From RPQJ01 sp963732375 (GTDB lineage Bacteria; Pseudomonadota; Gammaproteobacteria; Steroidobacterales; Steroidobacteraceae), in the NCBI GenBank assembly GCA_963732375.1, contig CAVSZE010000009.1:1-64000 (forward strand): a stretch of DNA of 64,000 bases. Reading direction: 5' to 3'. Every line of letters starts with the position of its first letter. Within the stretch, counting starts at the first letter, position 1. Positions 1 through 8,414 of this stretch are shown here, piece by piece. The notes under the pieces are model-generated. The model saw only the letters and a program-made list of their open reading frames with translations, was not told where the DNA came from and did not search any database. Both the position numbers and the translations under genes were made by a program.

Positions 1-233
1 TGTGCATCCAGCGTCAGCCAGGCGACGACGGCGCCGGACTGCAGGGATTCCTTGCGCCATTGGGCGAGCAGCGAGGTCTTGCCGTAGCCGCCCGGCGCCT
101 GAAGGACAATCACCGACTTGTCGGCAAATTCAGGCCGCGATCCGCTGAGCCGCGACCTGTCGAGCGCCGTCCGCGGGATGCGGGGTGGCGTCGTCTTGAG
201 TACCAGCTGCGGGTTGGGCGACCCGAAGGCCAT
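1..233 (-). CDS. MalT-like LuxR-family regulator, N-terminal fragment (cut by window edge)
   Basis: This is the first 77 codons of a minus-strand gene that continues beyond position 1. The start ATG lies at 233-231, preceded by an AGGAG Shine-Dalgarno about 9 bases upstream. The translated start (MAFGSPNPQLVLKTTPPRIP) leads into a P-loop, QAPGGYGKTS, and then LLAQWRKESLQSG and VAWLTLDA. The same order occurs in the complete MalT-type regulator at 35395 (KTAPP, then TAPQGFGKTM, LLAHWRRRW, VAWVTLDA). I therefore infer a STAND-type ATPase regulator whose TPR and HTH regions lie outside the window. Ligand and targets cannot be read. It is cut only by the window edge; nothing suggests a pseudogene. 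Confidence 0.85.
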   Translation of the reverse strand, partial: MAFGSPNPQLVLKTTPPRIPRTALDRSRLSGSRPEFADKSVIVLQAPGGYGKTSLLAQWRKESLQSGAVVAWLTLDA

Positions 234-340
234 CGGCGGGATCTCCTGAAGATCCCGCGATTCTGCCCAATCCGGTGCGGAGGCGCTAATTGCCCAGCGG
301 CCTGGTGTGTCCCGGCACCGGCGTCGGGCAGAATGAACGA

Positions 341-366
341 GGCCCCGACGCTTGCGCGGCGGGGCC
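341..366 (-). terminator. Hairpin behind the OmpA-family gene, possible terminator
   Basis: A 7-bp GC stem (GGCCCCG at 341-347 and CGGGGCC at 360-366) starts about 29 bases beyond the stop codon of the OmpA-family gene. On the minus strand it is followed by a mixed T-rich stretch (TCGTTCATTC) rather than a clean U-tract. It is either a weak intrinsic terminator or a transcript-end structure. Confidence 0.4.
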
Positions 367-394
367 CCGTGTCAGGCCTGGACCTGAGGGTCGA

Positions 395-1678
395 TTACAT
401 GCCCGTATCCGTACGGATCAGCATGACGCGACGGTTCTGCTGACGACCTTCCTCGGTGTCGTTGGAAGCGATCGGGTTCGCCTCGCCGAAGCCTTCCGAC
501 TTCAGGCGAGCCGGGTCGACGCCACGCGACGTGAGGTAGTCGAACACTGACTTGGCACGACGATCCGACAGCTTCAGGTTGTAAGCCTCGGTGCCGACGC
601 TGTCCGTGTGGCCCTCGATCTTCGCCGTGGCAAACGGCACGTCGTTCATGAACTTCACGACGCGCTCTAGCTCCGTGATCGACTCAGGACGCAGCTCCGC
701 CTTGTCGAAGTCGAACAGGACCTTGAGCGTCTGCTCCAGCGGGCAACCAGCCGAGTCAACCTTGGTGCCGGCCGGCGTGTTCGGGCACTTGTCGTTGGCG
801 TCGCAGACTCCATCACCATCGCTGTCGCTGCACTTGGCGGGCGGCGGCGGCGGCGGCGGAGGAGGCGGGGGCGGTGGTGCTGCGACCGGAGCCGGCGCTG
901 CTTTCTCCGCATGCCCGAACCGATACACCATGCCAAGCGTGTAGCGATCTACGCTCGACTTGCTGCCGCCCAGGTCGACGAGATCCACGACCTGGCTGTA
1001 CTCAAGCCTGACCGATACGCGCTGATCCCAGGTCCACTGGGCGCCCAGGCCCCACAGGAATCCACCGTTGTTATCCGACCCGTGTATTTTCTCCGAATAG
1101 GAGTCCATGGCCCCACCGAGCGCGTCAACATCCTGCGCCGAACCCCGCAGGTCGAGCTTGTTGTCGCCCCAGAAATAGCCGAGTCGTCCGTAGAGGTCCC
1201 AGGAATCACCGAGCGGCAGCATGGGGAGCACCGACACTGCCCAGCCACTGCTCTTGACCTCCATCTTGGCGTCATACGTTCCGCCGACAGGTTGTCCCGG
1301 CTGGATGCCCGGGGGGTTTACGTAAAGATAGTCGTAGGTCCCGCTGCCCTCGATGCTCGTCTTGCCGAGGTCCATCCAGGTCCCTTCGGCCGCGAGCCAA
1401 GGCAGGAACTGGTAACCGACGAACAGGCTGTACGTGAAATCCGTGTCCGAGAGTTTGGCTTTGGTCGGGAACGCATCTATGCCATCGGCGCCCGGGTACA
1501 GGCCGCCCACACCCAAAGCTTCAAATACGTAGGGAAGGGCGTTGGCGTCCGACTTGCTGAACACCCCCCAGCTGGATTCGCCGAGGTCACCGCCGATATA
1601 GAAGCCGGTTCTCTCCGCTGCGGTGGCTGAGGTCGCAACCAGTACGGCCGCGACAATAATGGACAGTTTGCTTCTCAT
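395..1678 (-). CDS. OmpA-family outer membrane protein with TSP3 linker
   Basis: The 427-residue protein starts at ATG 1678 (MRSKLSIIVAAVLVATSATA), a clear signal peptide with a GGGAGTC site upstream. An in-frame ATG at 1765 would put 29 unlikely residues in front of the signal. Residues about 22-250 look like an eight-stranded barrel of the OmpA/OprF type. Next come a run of about 13 prolines, a calcium-binding thrombospondin type-3-like segment (SDSDGDGVCDANDKCPNTP) and a C-terminal OmpA domain starting near VLFDFDKAELRPES. The peptidoglycan-binding signature is present (GHTDSVG, then NLKLSDRRAKSV). It should anchor the outer membrane to peptidoglycan and may act as a small porin. It appears monocistronic. 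Confidence 0.93.
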   Translation of the reverse strand: MRSKLSIIVAAVLVATSATAAERTGFYIGGDLGESSWGVFSKSDANALPYVFEALGVGGLYPGADGIDAFPTKAKLSDTDFTYSLFVGYQFLPWLAAEGTWMDLGKTSIEGSGTYDYLYVNPPGIQPGQPVGGTYDAKMEVKSSGWAVSVLPMLPLGDSWDLYGRLGYFWGDNKLDLRGSAQDVDALGGAMDSYSEKIHGSDNNGGFLWGLGAQWTWDQRVSVRLEYSQVVDLVDLGGSKSSVDRYTLGMVYRFGHAEKAAPAPVAAPPPPPPPPPPPPPAKCSDSDGDGVCDANDKCPNTPAGTKVDSAGCPLEQTLKVLFDFDKAELRPESITELERVVKFMNDVPFATAKIEGHTDSVGTEAYNLKLSDRRAKSVFDYLTSRGVDPARLKSEGFGEANPIASNDTEEGRQQNRRVMLIRTDTGM

Positions 1679-1909
1679 CTTGCTGACTCCCTTGATTGGA
1701 AACCGACATGAGCTGGCATGACCCCCGACATGCGTCGCTTTCACTTGATCATCTACACCGCGCAATTTTACCAGTCGCTGCCGCAGATTCCGTTACGTAG
1801 ATGCATCGGTCCAGCATGAGCAGGGGCTATTGCAGCACCAGATCTGTGGTGGTTTGGCAACGAACTTCCCCGACGTGAACCTCGCGCCGCGCAGCGGCGC
1901 GGGCCGGCC

Positions 1910-3070
1910 CTATGCGCTTGCTGCCGCGGCAGCCGGATCCACCAGGATCTTCGCGTGACTTTCCGGGTCGCGCAGCGCTTCGAACGCACCAGCCACGCCG
2001 TCCAACCCGACCGTGCCGGTGATCATCGGCGCGCAGTTCACCTTGCCCTCGGCAATCAGGTGCACCGTGTCGCGGTACTCGAGCGGCGAGTGACCGAAGA
2101 CGAAGCGCAGCTCGATCTCCTTCTGGATCGCGAGCGCGGGCTCGATGCGGTCCACCTGCATGCAGACGCCCGCGACGACGACGCGAGACAGCAGCGGCGC
2201 GCCATCGATGATCTGCTGCAGCACGCCCGGCACGCCGACGCACTCGAAGATCACCGGGCGCGGCGGCGCGGCGCCGAGCGCCTCCGCGATGCGCCAGGCC
2301 GTGTACCAGGGCACCGGCAATCGACCGAGCTTCTCCCGGGTATCGACAGCCATGTTCATCAGCGTGGGGAGGTCTCCCATGAACCCGTACTCGCGCCAGT
2401 TCGCGTACGGAGAGCCATCGGCCGGGTCGATCACCACGTCCGCGCCGCATTTCTGTGCCAGCACCCGCCGGCCCGGCGAGAAGTCGCTCGCAATGATCGT
2501 ATTTACGCCGCGCGCCTTGAGCATGCAGATCGTCGCGAGCCCGACCGGCCCGCAACCAATGACGATGGCGACGTCCTTGCGCTTCAGTTCGCCCCGGCGC
2601 ACGGCGTGCAGCCCCACGGCCATCGGCTCGGTGAGCGCGGCCATTTCGGCGCCGAGGCCGTTGGGCACCGGTACGAGGGCCATCTCCTGCAGCAGCATGC
2701 GCTCGGCATATCCCCCGTTGAAATGCTGGTCGTACCCGGCGAGATGCACGCCGCGCGCTGACTTCACCATCGGCTGTGCCACGACGCGCGTGCCGGGCCG
2801 GAGCCGGCGGTCGCAGCCCGGACCGTAGTCGAGGACTTCGCAGCAGAATTCATGACCGAAGACGACCGGATCCTTCGAGGTCGGGAAGATATCGCCATAG
2901 CCCACGCGCCCCAGCAACTCGTGCATGTGATCGAACTCGTGCCGCATGTGCAGGTCCGAGCCGCAGATGCCGCAGCGGAGTACGCTCACCAGCACCTGGC
3001 CTTCGCCCGGCGCCGGCTCGGGCAGGTCCCTGACGCTCAATTCGGAGTTCTGGCAGACGACGGCTTTCAT
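1910..3070 (-). CDS. Zinc-type medium-chain alcohol dehydrogenase
   Basis: This 386-residue MDR-family oxidoreductase carries the catalytic zinc motif CGICGSDLH near residue 33 and GHEFCCEV near residue 72. The Rossmann glycine motif (GCGPVGLATICM) is followed by an acidic residue after beta-2 (IASDFS), which favours NAD over NADP. The lobe that normally holds the four-cysteine structural zinc site reads VKSARGVHLAGYD here and lacks those cysteines. The substrate is unknown; the best description is a (R,R)-butanediol or threonine dehydrogenase-like MDR protein. It is transcribed away from the META-domain gene, with 171 bases between the two starts. Confidence 0.88.
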   Translation of the reverse strand: MKAVVCQNSELSVRDLPEPAPGEGQVLVSVLRCGICGSDLHMRHEFDHMHELLGRVGYGDIFPTSKDPVVFGHEFCCEVLDYGPGCDRRLRPGTRVVAQPMVKSARGVHLAGYDQHFNGGYAERMLLQEMALVPVPNGLGAEMAALTEPMAVGLHAVRRGELKRKDVAIVIGCGPVGLATICMLKARGVNTIIASDFSPGRRVLAQKCGADVVIDPADGSPYANWREYGFMGDLPTLMNMAVDTREKLGRLPVPWYTAWRIAEALGAAPPRPVIFECVGVPGVLQQIIDGAPLLSRVVVAGVCMQVDRIEPALAIQKEIELRFVFGHSPLEYRDTVHLIAEGKVNCAPMITGTVGLDGVAGAFEALRDPESHAKILVDPAAAAASA

Positions 3071-3241
3071 TGCGGTGTCCTCGGCGCCCGGGCGGGCTCT
3101 CGCCAGTGTGCGCGGCGATCCGTGGGCAACTCAAGGGCGACGGCAGCCGCGGCGTACGGCCATATTTTCCTGCCACGCGTGTATTGATCGAGCCGCACAG
3201 GTAGTCTTGTGTCATCCGGGTCGCCACGAGTGAGGCAAGGC

Positions 3242-4027
3242 ATGAATATTCTCGTTCGAGCGTCAATCGGTCTCGTCACCTGCTGCGCATTGCTGGTGCC
3301 GCTGGCCGCGGCAGCGGCCGCTCCCGATACAGGTTCGCTGGACGGCACCGCCTGGGTCCTCACCGCCGTCGCAGGCCGCCAGGTGCGTGGCGGCCCGACG
3401 GCCACGCTGCAATTCGAGGGCGAGCGTGTGTCCGGTTCAGATGGCTGCAACAGGTTCGCCGGCGGCTATTCCGCCACCGGCTCGGCATTCGAGGTCTCGC
3501 CGCCGCTTGCCACAACCCAAATGGCATGTCCGGAGCCGGTCGCTAGTGAGGCGCGGGCATTCATGGCGGCGCTCGAGGCAGCCAAGGGCTATCGAATCGA
3601 CGGCGCGTTGCTGCAACTGTTGTCCGCGGATGGCGAGACGCTGGTTACACTGGCCGCGCAGTCGCTGCTGCTCGAAGGCACGAGCTGGAATGCGACCGGG
3701 ATCAACAATGGGCGGCAGGCGGTCCAGGGTGTCTTGAACGGCACGACCGTGACGCTCTCGTTCGGCGCTGCCGGCGACGCCAGCGGCTCGGCCGGTTGCA
3801 ACCATTATTCCGGTCGCTACGAAGCAAGCGGTGCAGGTTTTTCAATCGGTGCAATTGCAGTTACCTCGATGAACTGCGCGGCGCCGGAGGGTGTGATGGA
3901 ACAGGAGCAGGCCTACCTGAAGGCGCTCGCCACCGCGAAGGTGGTGCGCTTCGAGGGAGACCGGCTGGAGTTGCGGACCGAAGACGGTGCGCTCGCAGCA
4001 AGCTTTGTGCGGGCGGCCGGCGGCTAG
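3242..4027 (+). CDS. Secreted protein with two META/HslJ domains
   Basis: The chosen start is ATG 3242 (MNILVRASIGLVTCC), which gives a signal peptide ending near PLAAAAAA. The frame is open 11 codons further upstream, but that adds only a polar leader. The 261-residue protein contains two META repeats, each opening with L-[DE]-G-T-x-W. The first has GSDGCNRFAGGY and TTQMACPE; the second has GSAGCNHYSGRY and VTSMNCAAPE. META domains occur in HslJ-type lipoprotein or periplasmic proteins linked to heat shock, novobiocin tolerance or protease inhibition. No lipobox is obvious, so a soluble periplasmic protein is likely. The exact role is unknown. Confidence 0.85.
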   Translation: MNILVRASIGLVTCCALLVPLAAAAAAPDTGSLDGTAWVLTAVAGRQVRGGPTATLQFEGERVSGSDGCNRFAGGYSATGSAFEVSPPLATTQMACPEPVASEARAFMAALEAAKGYRIDGALLQLLSADGETLVTLAAQSLLLEGTSWNATGINNGRQAVQGVLNGTTVTLSFGAAGDASGSAGCNHYSGRYEASGAGFSIGAIAVTSMNCAAPEGVMEQEQAYLKALATAKVVRFEGDRLELRTEDGALAASFVRAAGG

Positions 4028-4106
4028 CGTGGTGCGGTTCCCTGTTTCCACGACATACTATTGTCTGTAATCGAGCCGCGCATGGAATAAGGCGCGGTGC
4101 GCGTAA

Positions 4107-5012
4107 ATGGAGATGACGATGAGCACACATGAGCAGCAGCAGGCGAAGTTCCGCAACAGCCCCGGTTTCATCGCCGCGCTGGACCAGAGCGGCGGCAGCA
4201 CGCCGAAGGCTTTGAAACTCTACGGTATCCCGGAGAGCGCCTACTCGGGCGAGGTGCAGATGATGGATCTCATCCACGCCATGCGAACCCGCATCATCAC
4301 CAGCCCGTCTTTCAACGGCGACCGCATCCTCGCGGCGATACTCTTCGAGGCGACGATGGATCGTGAAGTCCTGGGGAAGCCGACCGCGGAGTACCTGTGG
4401 GGGGTGAAGAAGGTCGTGCCCATCCTCAAGGTGGACAAGGGGCTCGAGGCCGAGGCGCGCGGTGTGCAGCTGATGAAGCCCATGCCGGACCTCGACGCGT
4501 TGCTCAAGCGAGCGCGCGCCAAGGGAATCTTCGGAACCAAGATGCGCTCGGTGATCAAGCAGGCGAATCCGGCCGGGATCGCGGCTGTCGTGGCGCAGCA
4601 GTTTGACGTCGCGCGACAGATCGTCGCCGCCGGCCTGGTGCCGATCATCGAGCCGGAGGTGGACATCAAGTGCCCCGACAAGGCGGCTGCGGAGAGCCTG
4701 CTCGAGGCTGCAGTCACGGTGAGGCTCAACTCGCTGCCGGCAGGCGAGCTGGTGATGTTGAAGCTGACCATCCCGGAGCGCGACGATCTCTACGCCGACC
4801 TGATACGGCACCCGCGGGTGCTGAAGGTCGTGGCATTGTCCGGCGGTTACTCGCGCGAGGAGGCCAACGCGCGGCTGGCGCGCCAGCACGGCATGGTGGC
4901 GAGTTTTTCGCGCGCGCTGACCGAGGGTCTCTCGGCCCAGCAGTCGGACGCCGAGTTCGATGCCGCGCTGGACGCATCGATCGAGAGCATATTCCAGGCC
5001 TCGATGACCTGA
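4107..5012 (+). CDS. fda: Class I fructose-bisphosphate aldolase (Fda type)
   Basis: The 301-residue protein resembles the short bacterial class I aldolases found in staphylococci and many proteobacteria. These use a Schiff-base lysine and no metal to cleave fructose 1,6-bisphosphate into DHAP and glyceraldehyde 3-phosphate. Visible landmarks are FIAALDQSGGSTPK near the N-terminus, ILFEATMD, VPILKVDKGLE, the strand IIEPEVDIK, VMLKLTIPE with the probable Schiff-base lysine, and ALSGGYSREEAN, which should bind phosphate. ATG 4107 and ATG 4119 (MSTHEQQQAKF) are both possible starts. The gene is convergent with the metal exporter gene, and a GC hairpin sits between them. Confidence 0.92.
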   Translation: MEMTMSTHEQQQAKFRNSPGFIAALDQSGGSTPKALKLYGIPESAYSGEVQMMDLIHAMRTRIITSPSFNGDRILAAILFEATMDREVLGKPTAEYLWGVKKVVPILKVDKGLEAEARGVQLMKPMPDLDALLKRARAKGIFGTKMRSVIKQANPAGIAAVVAQQFDVARQIVAAGLVPIIEPEVDIKCPDKAAAESLLEAAVTVRLNSLPAGELVMLKLTIPERDDLYADLIRHPRVLKVVALSGGYSREEANARLARQHGMVASFSRALTEGLSAQQSDAEFDAALDASIESIFQASMT

Positions 5013-5017
5013 TACGG

Positions 5018-5044
5018 CTGCGCCGGTCGTTGCGGCCGGCGCAG
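5018..5044. terminator. GC hairpin between convergent fda and dmeF-like genes
   Basis: A perfect 9-bp inverted repeat (CTGCGCCGG at 5018-5026, CCGGCGCAG at 5036-5044) with a 9-base spacer begins 6 bases after the aldolase stop. Neither strand has a U-tract, so it is at most a bidirectional stem-loop protecting 3' ends or assisting termination. Confidence 0.4.
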
Positions 5045-5100
5045 GTCCTCTACGGGCACACGGAGCGTAGAGCCGGTCGCCAGGTGCTCGACGCTGACGT

Positions 5101-6042
5101 TCAGGCCGCCGGCACGACCTCGACCGTCACGTGTACCAGTTCGTCGTGCGCAGCGAGCCGGCCGCGTATCTCCACGGCGGCGAATTCCGCGTCGGTCTCG
5201 ATGCTGACGATGCAGGCATACTTGCCCTTGCCGACGCGCCACACGTGCAGGTCGCGCAGCTTTGCAGGCTCGGCCAATCCACCCACGGCCTCGCGGACCT
5301 CCGCGACGACCGGGGCGTCCATTTCCGCGTCGAGCAGCACGCGCCCGGTGTCGCGGAGCAGTCCCAGCGCCCAGCGGCCCACCAGCAGCGTGCCCACGAT
5401 TCCCATTACCGGGTCCAGCCACGACGCACCGAAATAGCGACCGCCGATCAGTGCGGCAATCGCAAGCACCGAGGTCGCCGCGTCGGCGAGAACGTGCAGG
5501 TAGGCAGAACGCAGGTTCAGGTCGTGGTGATGGTCGTGCGGCACGTGTGCGTGATCGTGGCCACCGGCCGCGTGGTGGTGATCGTGCTGGTGCGCGCCGG
5601 TCGACAGCAGCCAGGCCGAGAGGACATTGACGGCGAGACCGATGACGGCGATTGGAATTGCCTCGTCGAACCGTATCGGCGACGGCGCCACCAGGCGCAT
5701 CACTGACTCGAAGCCCATGTAGCCGGCGACGCCGAGCAGGAACACCGCGCTGGTGTATCCGCCCAGCACCTCGATCTTCCAGGTGCCGAACGTGAATCGC
5801 GGATCGTGTGCGTGGCGCCGCGCGAGCGCGTAGGCACCTGCGGACACGCCAAGTGCGAGTGCATGCGAACTCATGTGCCAGCCGTCGGCCAGCAGCGCCA
5901 TCGAGCCGAACATCGTGCCCGCGGCAATCTCGACCACCATCATGACGGCGGTGAGCCACATGACCTGTCGTGTCCGCCGCTCGGCGACGGGGTTGTGGAG
6001 GTCGAAGACGTGGCTGTGGGACGGTTCGCTGGTCGGCGGCAT
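5101..6042 (-). CDS. dmeF: Cation diffusion facilitator, DmeF-like Co/Ni/Zn exporter
   Basis: The 313-residue form starts at ATG 6042 (MPPTSEPSHSHVFDLHNP). A further upstream ATG exists but adds a leader that does not fit the family. Six membrane segments are apparent. The metal-site aspartates lie in the second (ALLADGWHMSSH) and fifth (YLHVLADAATSV) segments. Between TM4 and TM5 is a very histidine-rich cytoplasmic loop (roughly 15 His in 40 residues, around GGHDHAHVPHDHHHD). A ferredoxin-like domain follows at the C-terminus. The N-terminal SHSHVF and the HxD/HxxxD TM pairs fit DmeF proteins, which export cobalt and nickel by proton antiport. Metal specificity is inferred only. No RcnR/DmeR-type repressor is adjacent. 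Confidence 0.88.
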   Translation of the reverse strand: MPPTSEPSHSHVFDLHNPVAERRTRQVMWLTAVMMVVEIAAGTMFGSMALLADGWHMSSHALALGVSAGAYALARRHAHDPRFTFGTWKIEVLGGYTSAVFLLGVAGYMGFESVMRLVAPSPIRFDEAIPIAVIGLAVNVLSAWLLSTGAHQHDHHHAAGGHDHAHVPHDHHHDLNLRSAYLHVLADAATSVLAIAALIGGRYFGASWLDPVMGIVGTLLVGRWALGLLRDTGRVLLDAEMDAPVVAEVREAVGGLAEPAKLRDLHVWRVGKGKYACIVSIETDAEFAAVEIRGRLAAHDELVHVTVEVVPAA

Positions 6043-6216
6043 CGCGCGCTCGGCAGTTGGGGGTACCCGACAATATAAGGCAGCGATTGGCCAAGGGACG
6101 GCGAAAACCACGGTTCCTGCGGATCGTCGCCCTGCGGGACTTGTTGGGCAGGTCGCTCGATCCGGTCTATCCTGCCTGCGGGATGCCCGGGAGATGGGCG
6201 TGGGGGAGAGTCAGCG

Positions 6217-6999
6217 ATGCCAAAAATGGAGACGATTTCGGCGACTGCGGATGCGGGCCGAGCGCGCGCGGCACGAATCGCGCCAGCCTGGGCCCTCGGC
6301 CTGCGTCGCTTCAACGAGTGGATGATGTTCGACTGGCTCGGCGGCCCGCGACCCTGGAAGCTCGCGTGGGTGATCAACCTCCAGAAGTGCGGCACGTTCC
6401 CGGTGCTGGCGCTGATGATGTGGCACTACTCAGCCACGACGCCAGCCGCAACCTCTCCGGCGGCCTGGACCTACCTCGCATTGCACGGTTCCTATGGTCT
6501 CGTGTGGCTGCTGAAGGACATGGCGTTCCCGGATCCCAACTGGCAGCGCCGCGCGACGATCGCGAGCGGTCTGTATGTGTTCGCGGGCCTGGTCCTGTAC
6601 TGGTCGTTCGGATGGCTGATCATCTCCGGCACGGTCGTTCCCCACTACCCGCTGCCCGAGCCGGTGTGGTTCGCGTTCTGCACCAGCCTGTGCATTCTCG
6701 GCTGCGCGATCATGATCGCGGCCGACTCCCAGAAGTACTTCACTCTGCGCGTACAGCGCGGGCTCATAAGCGACGGCGTGCACCGCTACGTACGCCACCC
6801 GAACTACCTCGGCGAGATGATGGTTTACGGCTCGTTTGCACTGCTGACCTGGCACTGGTGGCCGTGGGTGGTGCTCGCGTGGATCTGGGCCACGCTGTTC
6901 GCAACCAACATGGTGATGAAAGAGGCGAGCCTGTCGCGCTACGCGGGCTGGGCGGAGTATCGACGGCACAGCTGGTGGGTCGTGCCGCTCGTGCTGTGA
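6217..6999 (+). CDS. Membrane protein of the isoprenylcysteine methyltransferase / DUF1295 type
   Basis: The 260-residue integral membrane protein has about six hydrophobic segments. Its C-terminal signature, GVHRYVRHPNYLGEMM followed by KEASLSRYAGWAEYRRHSWW, is typical of ICMT-like and steroid 5-alpha-reductase-like (DUF1295) proteins. In ICMT the RHPxYxG stretch and the final E...YxxY...R helices form the S-adenosylmethionine or NADPH pocket. Whether this protein is a methyltransferase or a reductase cannot be decided from sequence alone. It is the first gene of a coupled trio: its TGA overlaps the ATG of the PLP decarboxylase (ATGA at 6999). Confidence 0.78.
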   Translation: MPKMETISATADAGRARAARIAPAWALGLRRFNEWMMFDWLGGPRPWKLAWVINLQKCGTFPVLALMMWHYSATTPAATSPAAWTYLALHGSYGLVWLLKDMAFPDPNWQRRATIASGLYVFAGLVLYWSFGWLIISGTVVPHYPLPEPVWFAFCTSLCILGCAIMIAADSQKYFTLRVQRGLISDGVHRYVRHPNYLGEMMVYGSFALLTWHWWPWVVLAWIWATLFATNMVMKEASLSRYAGWAEYRRHSWWVVPLVL

Positions 7000-8414
7000 T
7001 GAAGAGCGAGCGGCCAGCCCCCGGCGACTGCACGACAGCCTCGCTGCTCGAAGACGCGGCGCGCCGGGCCAGCCGCTATCTCGAATCGCTGGGCGAGCGT
7101 CCGGTCGCGCCGAGCCGCGAAGCCGTCGAACGCCTGGCCGCGCTCGAGGTGCCATTGCCGCCGGCGCCTGTCGATCCTGCCAGCGTGCTCGCCGAACTCG
7201 ATGAGTTCGTGTCCCCTGCGACCATGGCGGTGGCGGGGCCGCGATTTTTCGGTTTCGTAATCGGCGGGGCGCTGCCAGCGACACTTGCGGCCAACTGGCT
7301 CGCGTCAGCGTGGGACCAGAACGCGGTGTTCGCAAAAGTGATGCCCGGCGTGTCGCTGCTCGAGGAGGTTGCGCTCGGCTGGCTCGTCGATTTCCTCGGG
7401 CTGCCGGATTCGACGGAGGGGTCGTTCGTGACGGGCGCAACGCTCGCGAACTTCACCGCGCTGGCCGCCGCGCGACACGAGGTGCTCGCACGCGCGGGCT
7501 GGGACGTCGAGGCGGACGGTCTGTTCGGCGCGCCGCCCATCACGGTCGTGATCGGCGAGGAGGCGCATCCGACGCTGCTCAAGTCGCTTGGGCTGCTGGG
7601 CCTCGGTCGCAATCGCCTGCTGCGCGTGCCGACGGACGGCCAGGGCCGGATGCTCGCCGCGGATTTCCCGGCGCTACGAGGCCCGGCGATCGTGTGCCTG
7701 CAGGCGGGCAACATCAACACAGGGGCATTCGATCCATTCGACGAGGTGGTCCCGGTCGCGCACGAGTCCGGCGCCTGGGTCCACGTCGACGGGGCATTCG
7801 GGCTGTGGGCGCTCGGCGTCCCGTCCATGAAGGACCTTGCGAGCGGAATGGAGAATGCGGACTCCTGGGCAACGGACGCGCACAAGTGGCTGAACGTGCC
7901 CTACGACTCGGGTCTCGCGTTCGTGCGCAGGCCTGGTGTGCTGCCCGCGGCCATGGCCATCACGGCCGAATACCTGCCCACCGGGGACTCGCGCCGCAAC
8001 CCGGCCGATTTCACGCCGGAGCTGTCGCGTCGCGCGCGCGGCGTCGAAGTCTGGGCTGCGATGCGCTCGCTGGGACGCAGCGGCCTCGTAGAGATGTTCG
8101 AGCGAAATTGCCGTCAGGCGCGCCGCTTCGCCGAGGCACTGGCCGCGGCCGGCCACGAGATCCTGAACGACGTGGTGCTGAACCAGGTGCTGGTATCCTT
8201 CGGCCCGCCGGCCGTGACCGAGCAGGTGATTGCGGACCTCCAGGCCGACGGCACCTGCTGGTGCGGCAGCAGTCGCTGGCACGGGAGGACCGTGATGCGC
8301 ATCAGCGTCTGTTCATGGGCCACGACGGATGACGACGTCGAACGCAGCATCGAGGCCATGCTGCGCGTTGCCGGTCGAGTCCTGGATTCGGGGGGGAATT
8401 TTGTCAAATCTTGA
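6999..8414 (+). CDS. PLP-dependent group II amino acid decarboxylase
   Basis: The 471-residue protein starts at ATG 6999, which overlaps the preceding stop codon. The frame is open far upstream, but only this start fits the family. Group II decarboxylase landmarks are present: TGATLANFTALAAAR, GEEAHPTLLKSLGLLG (a histidine that stacks on the PLP ring), the aspartate of HVDGAFGLW (Asp264), and the Schiff-base lysine in TDAHKWLNVPYD (Lys296). It is closest to the tyrosine/DOPA/tryptophan and glutamate decarboxylase superfamily. The substrate is not deducible; an aromatic or aliphatic amine product is plausible. The gene for a proton-coupled peptide transporter begins inside its last codons. Confidence 0.9.
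   Translation: MKSERPAPGDCTTASLLEDAARRASRYLESLGERPVAPSREAVERLAALEVPLPPAPVDPASVLAELDEFVSPATMAVAGPRFFGFVIGGALPATLAANWLASAWDQNAVFAKVMPGVSLLEEVALGWLVDFLGLPDSTEGSFVTGATLANFTALAAARHEVLARAGWDVEADGLFGAPPITVVIGEEAHPTLLKSLGLLGLGRNRLLRVPTDGQGRMLAADFPALRGPAIVCLQAGNINTGAFDPFDEVVPVAHESGAWVHVDGAFGLWALGVPSMKDLASGMENADSWATDAHKWLNVPYDSGLAFVRRPGVLPAAMAITAEYLPTGDSRRNPADFTPELSRRARGVEVWAAMRSLGRSGLVEMFERNCRQARRFAEALAAAGHEILNDVVLNQVLVSFGPPAVTEQVIADLQADGTCWCGSSRWHGRTVMRISVCSWATTDDDVERSIEAMLRVAGRVLDSGGNFVKS

Noticed and set aside
838..880. GGC/GGA triplet run that looks like a repeat array
   Set aside because: It encodes the polyproline linker of the OmpA-family protein. There are no spacers, so it is not CRISPR-like.
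5970..6998. Long upstream extension of the PLP decarboxylase frame
   Set aside because: It overlaps the ICMT-like gene in another frame and has no domain. The ATG overlapping the previous stop at 6999 fits the family length.
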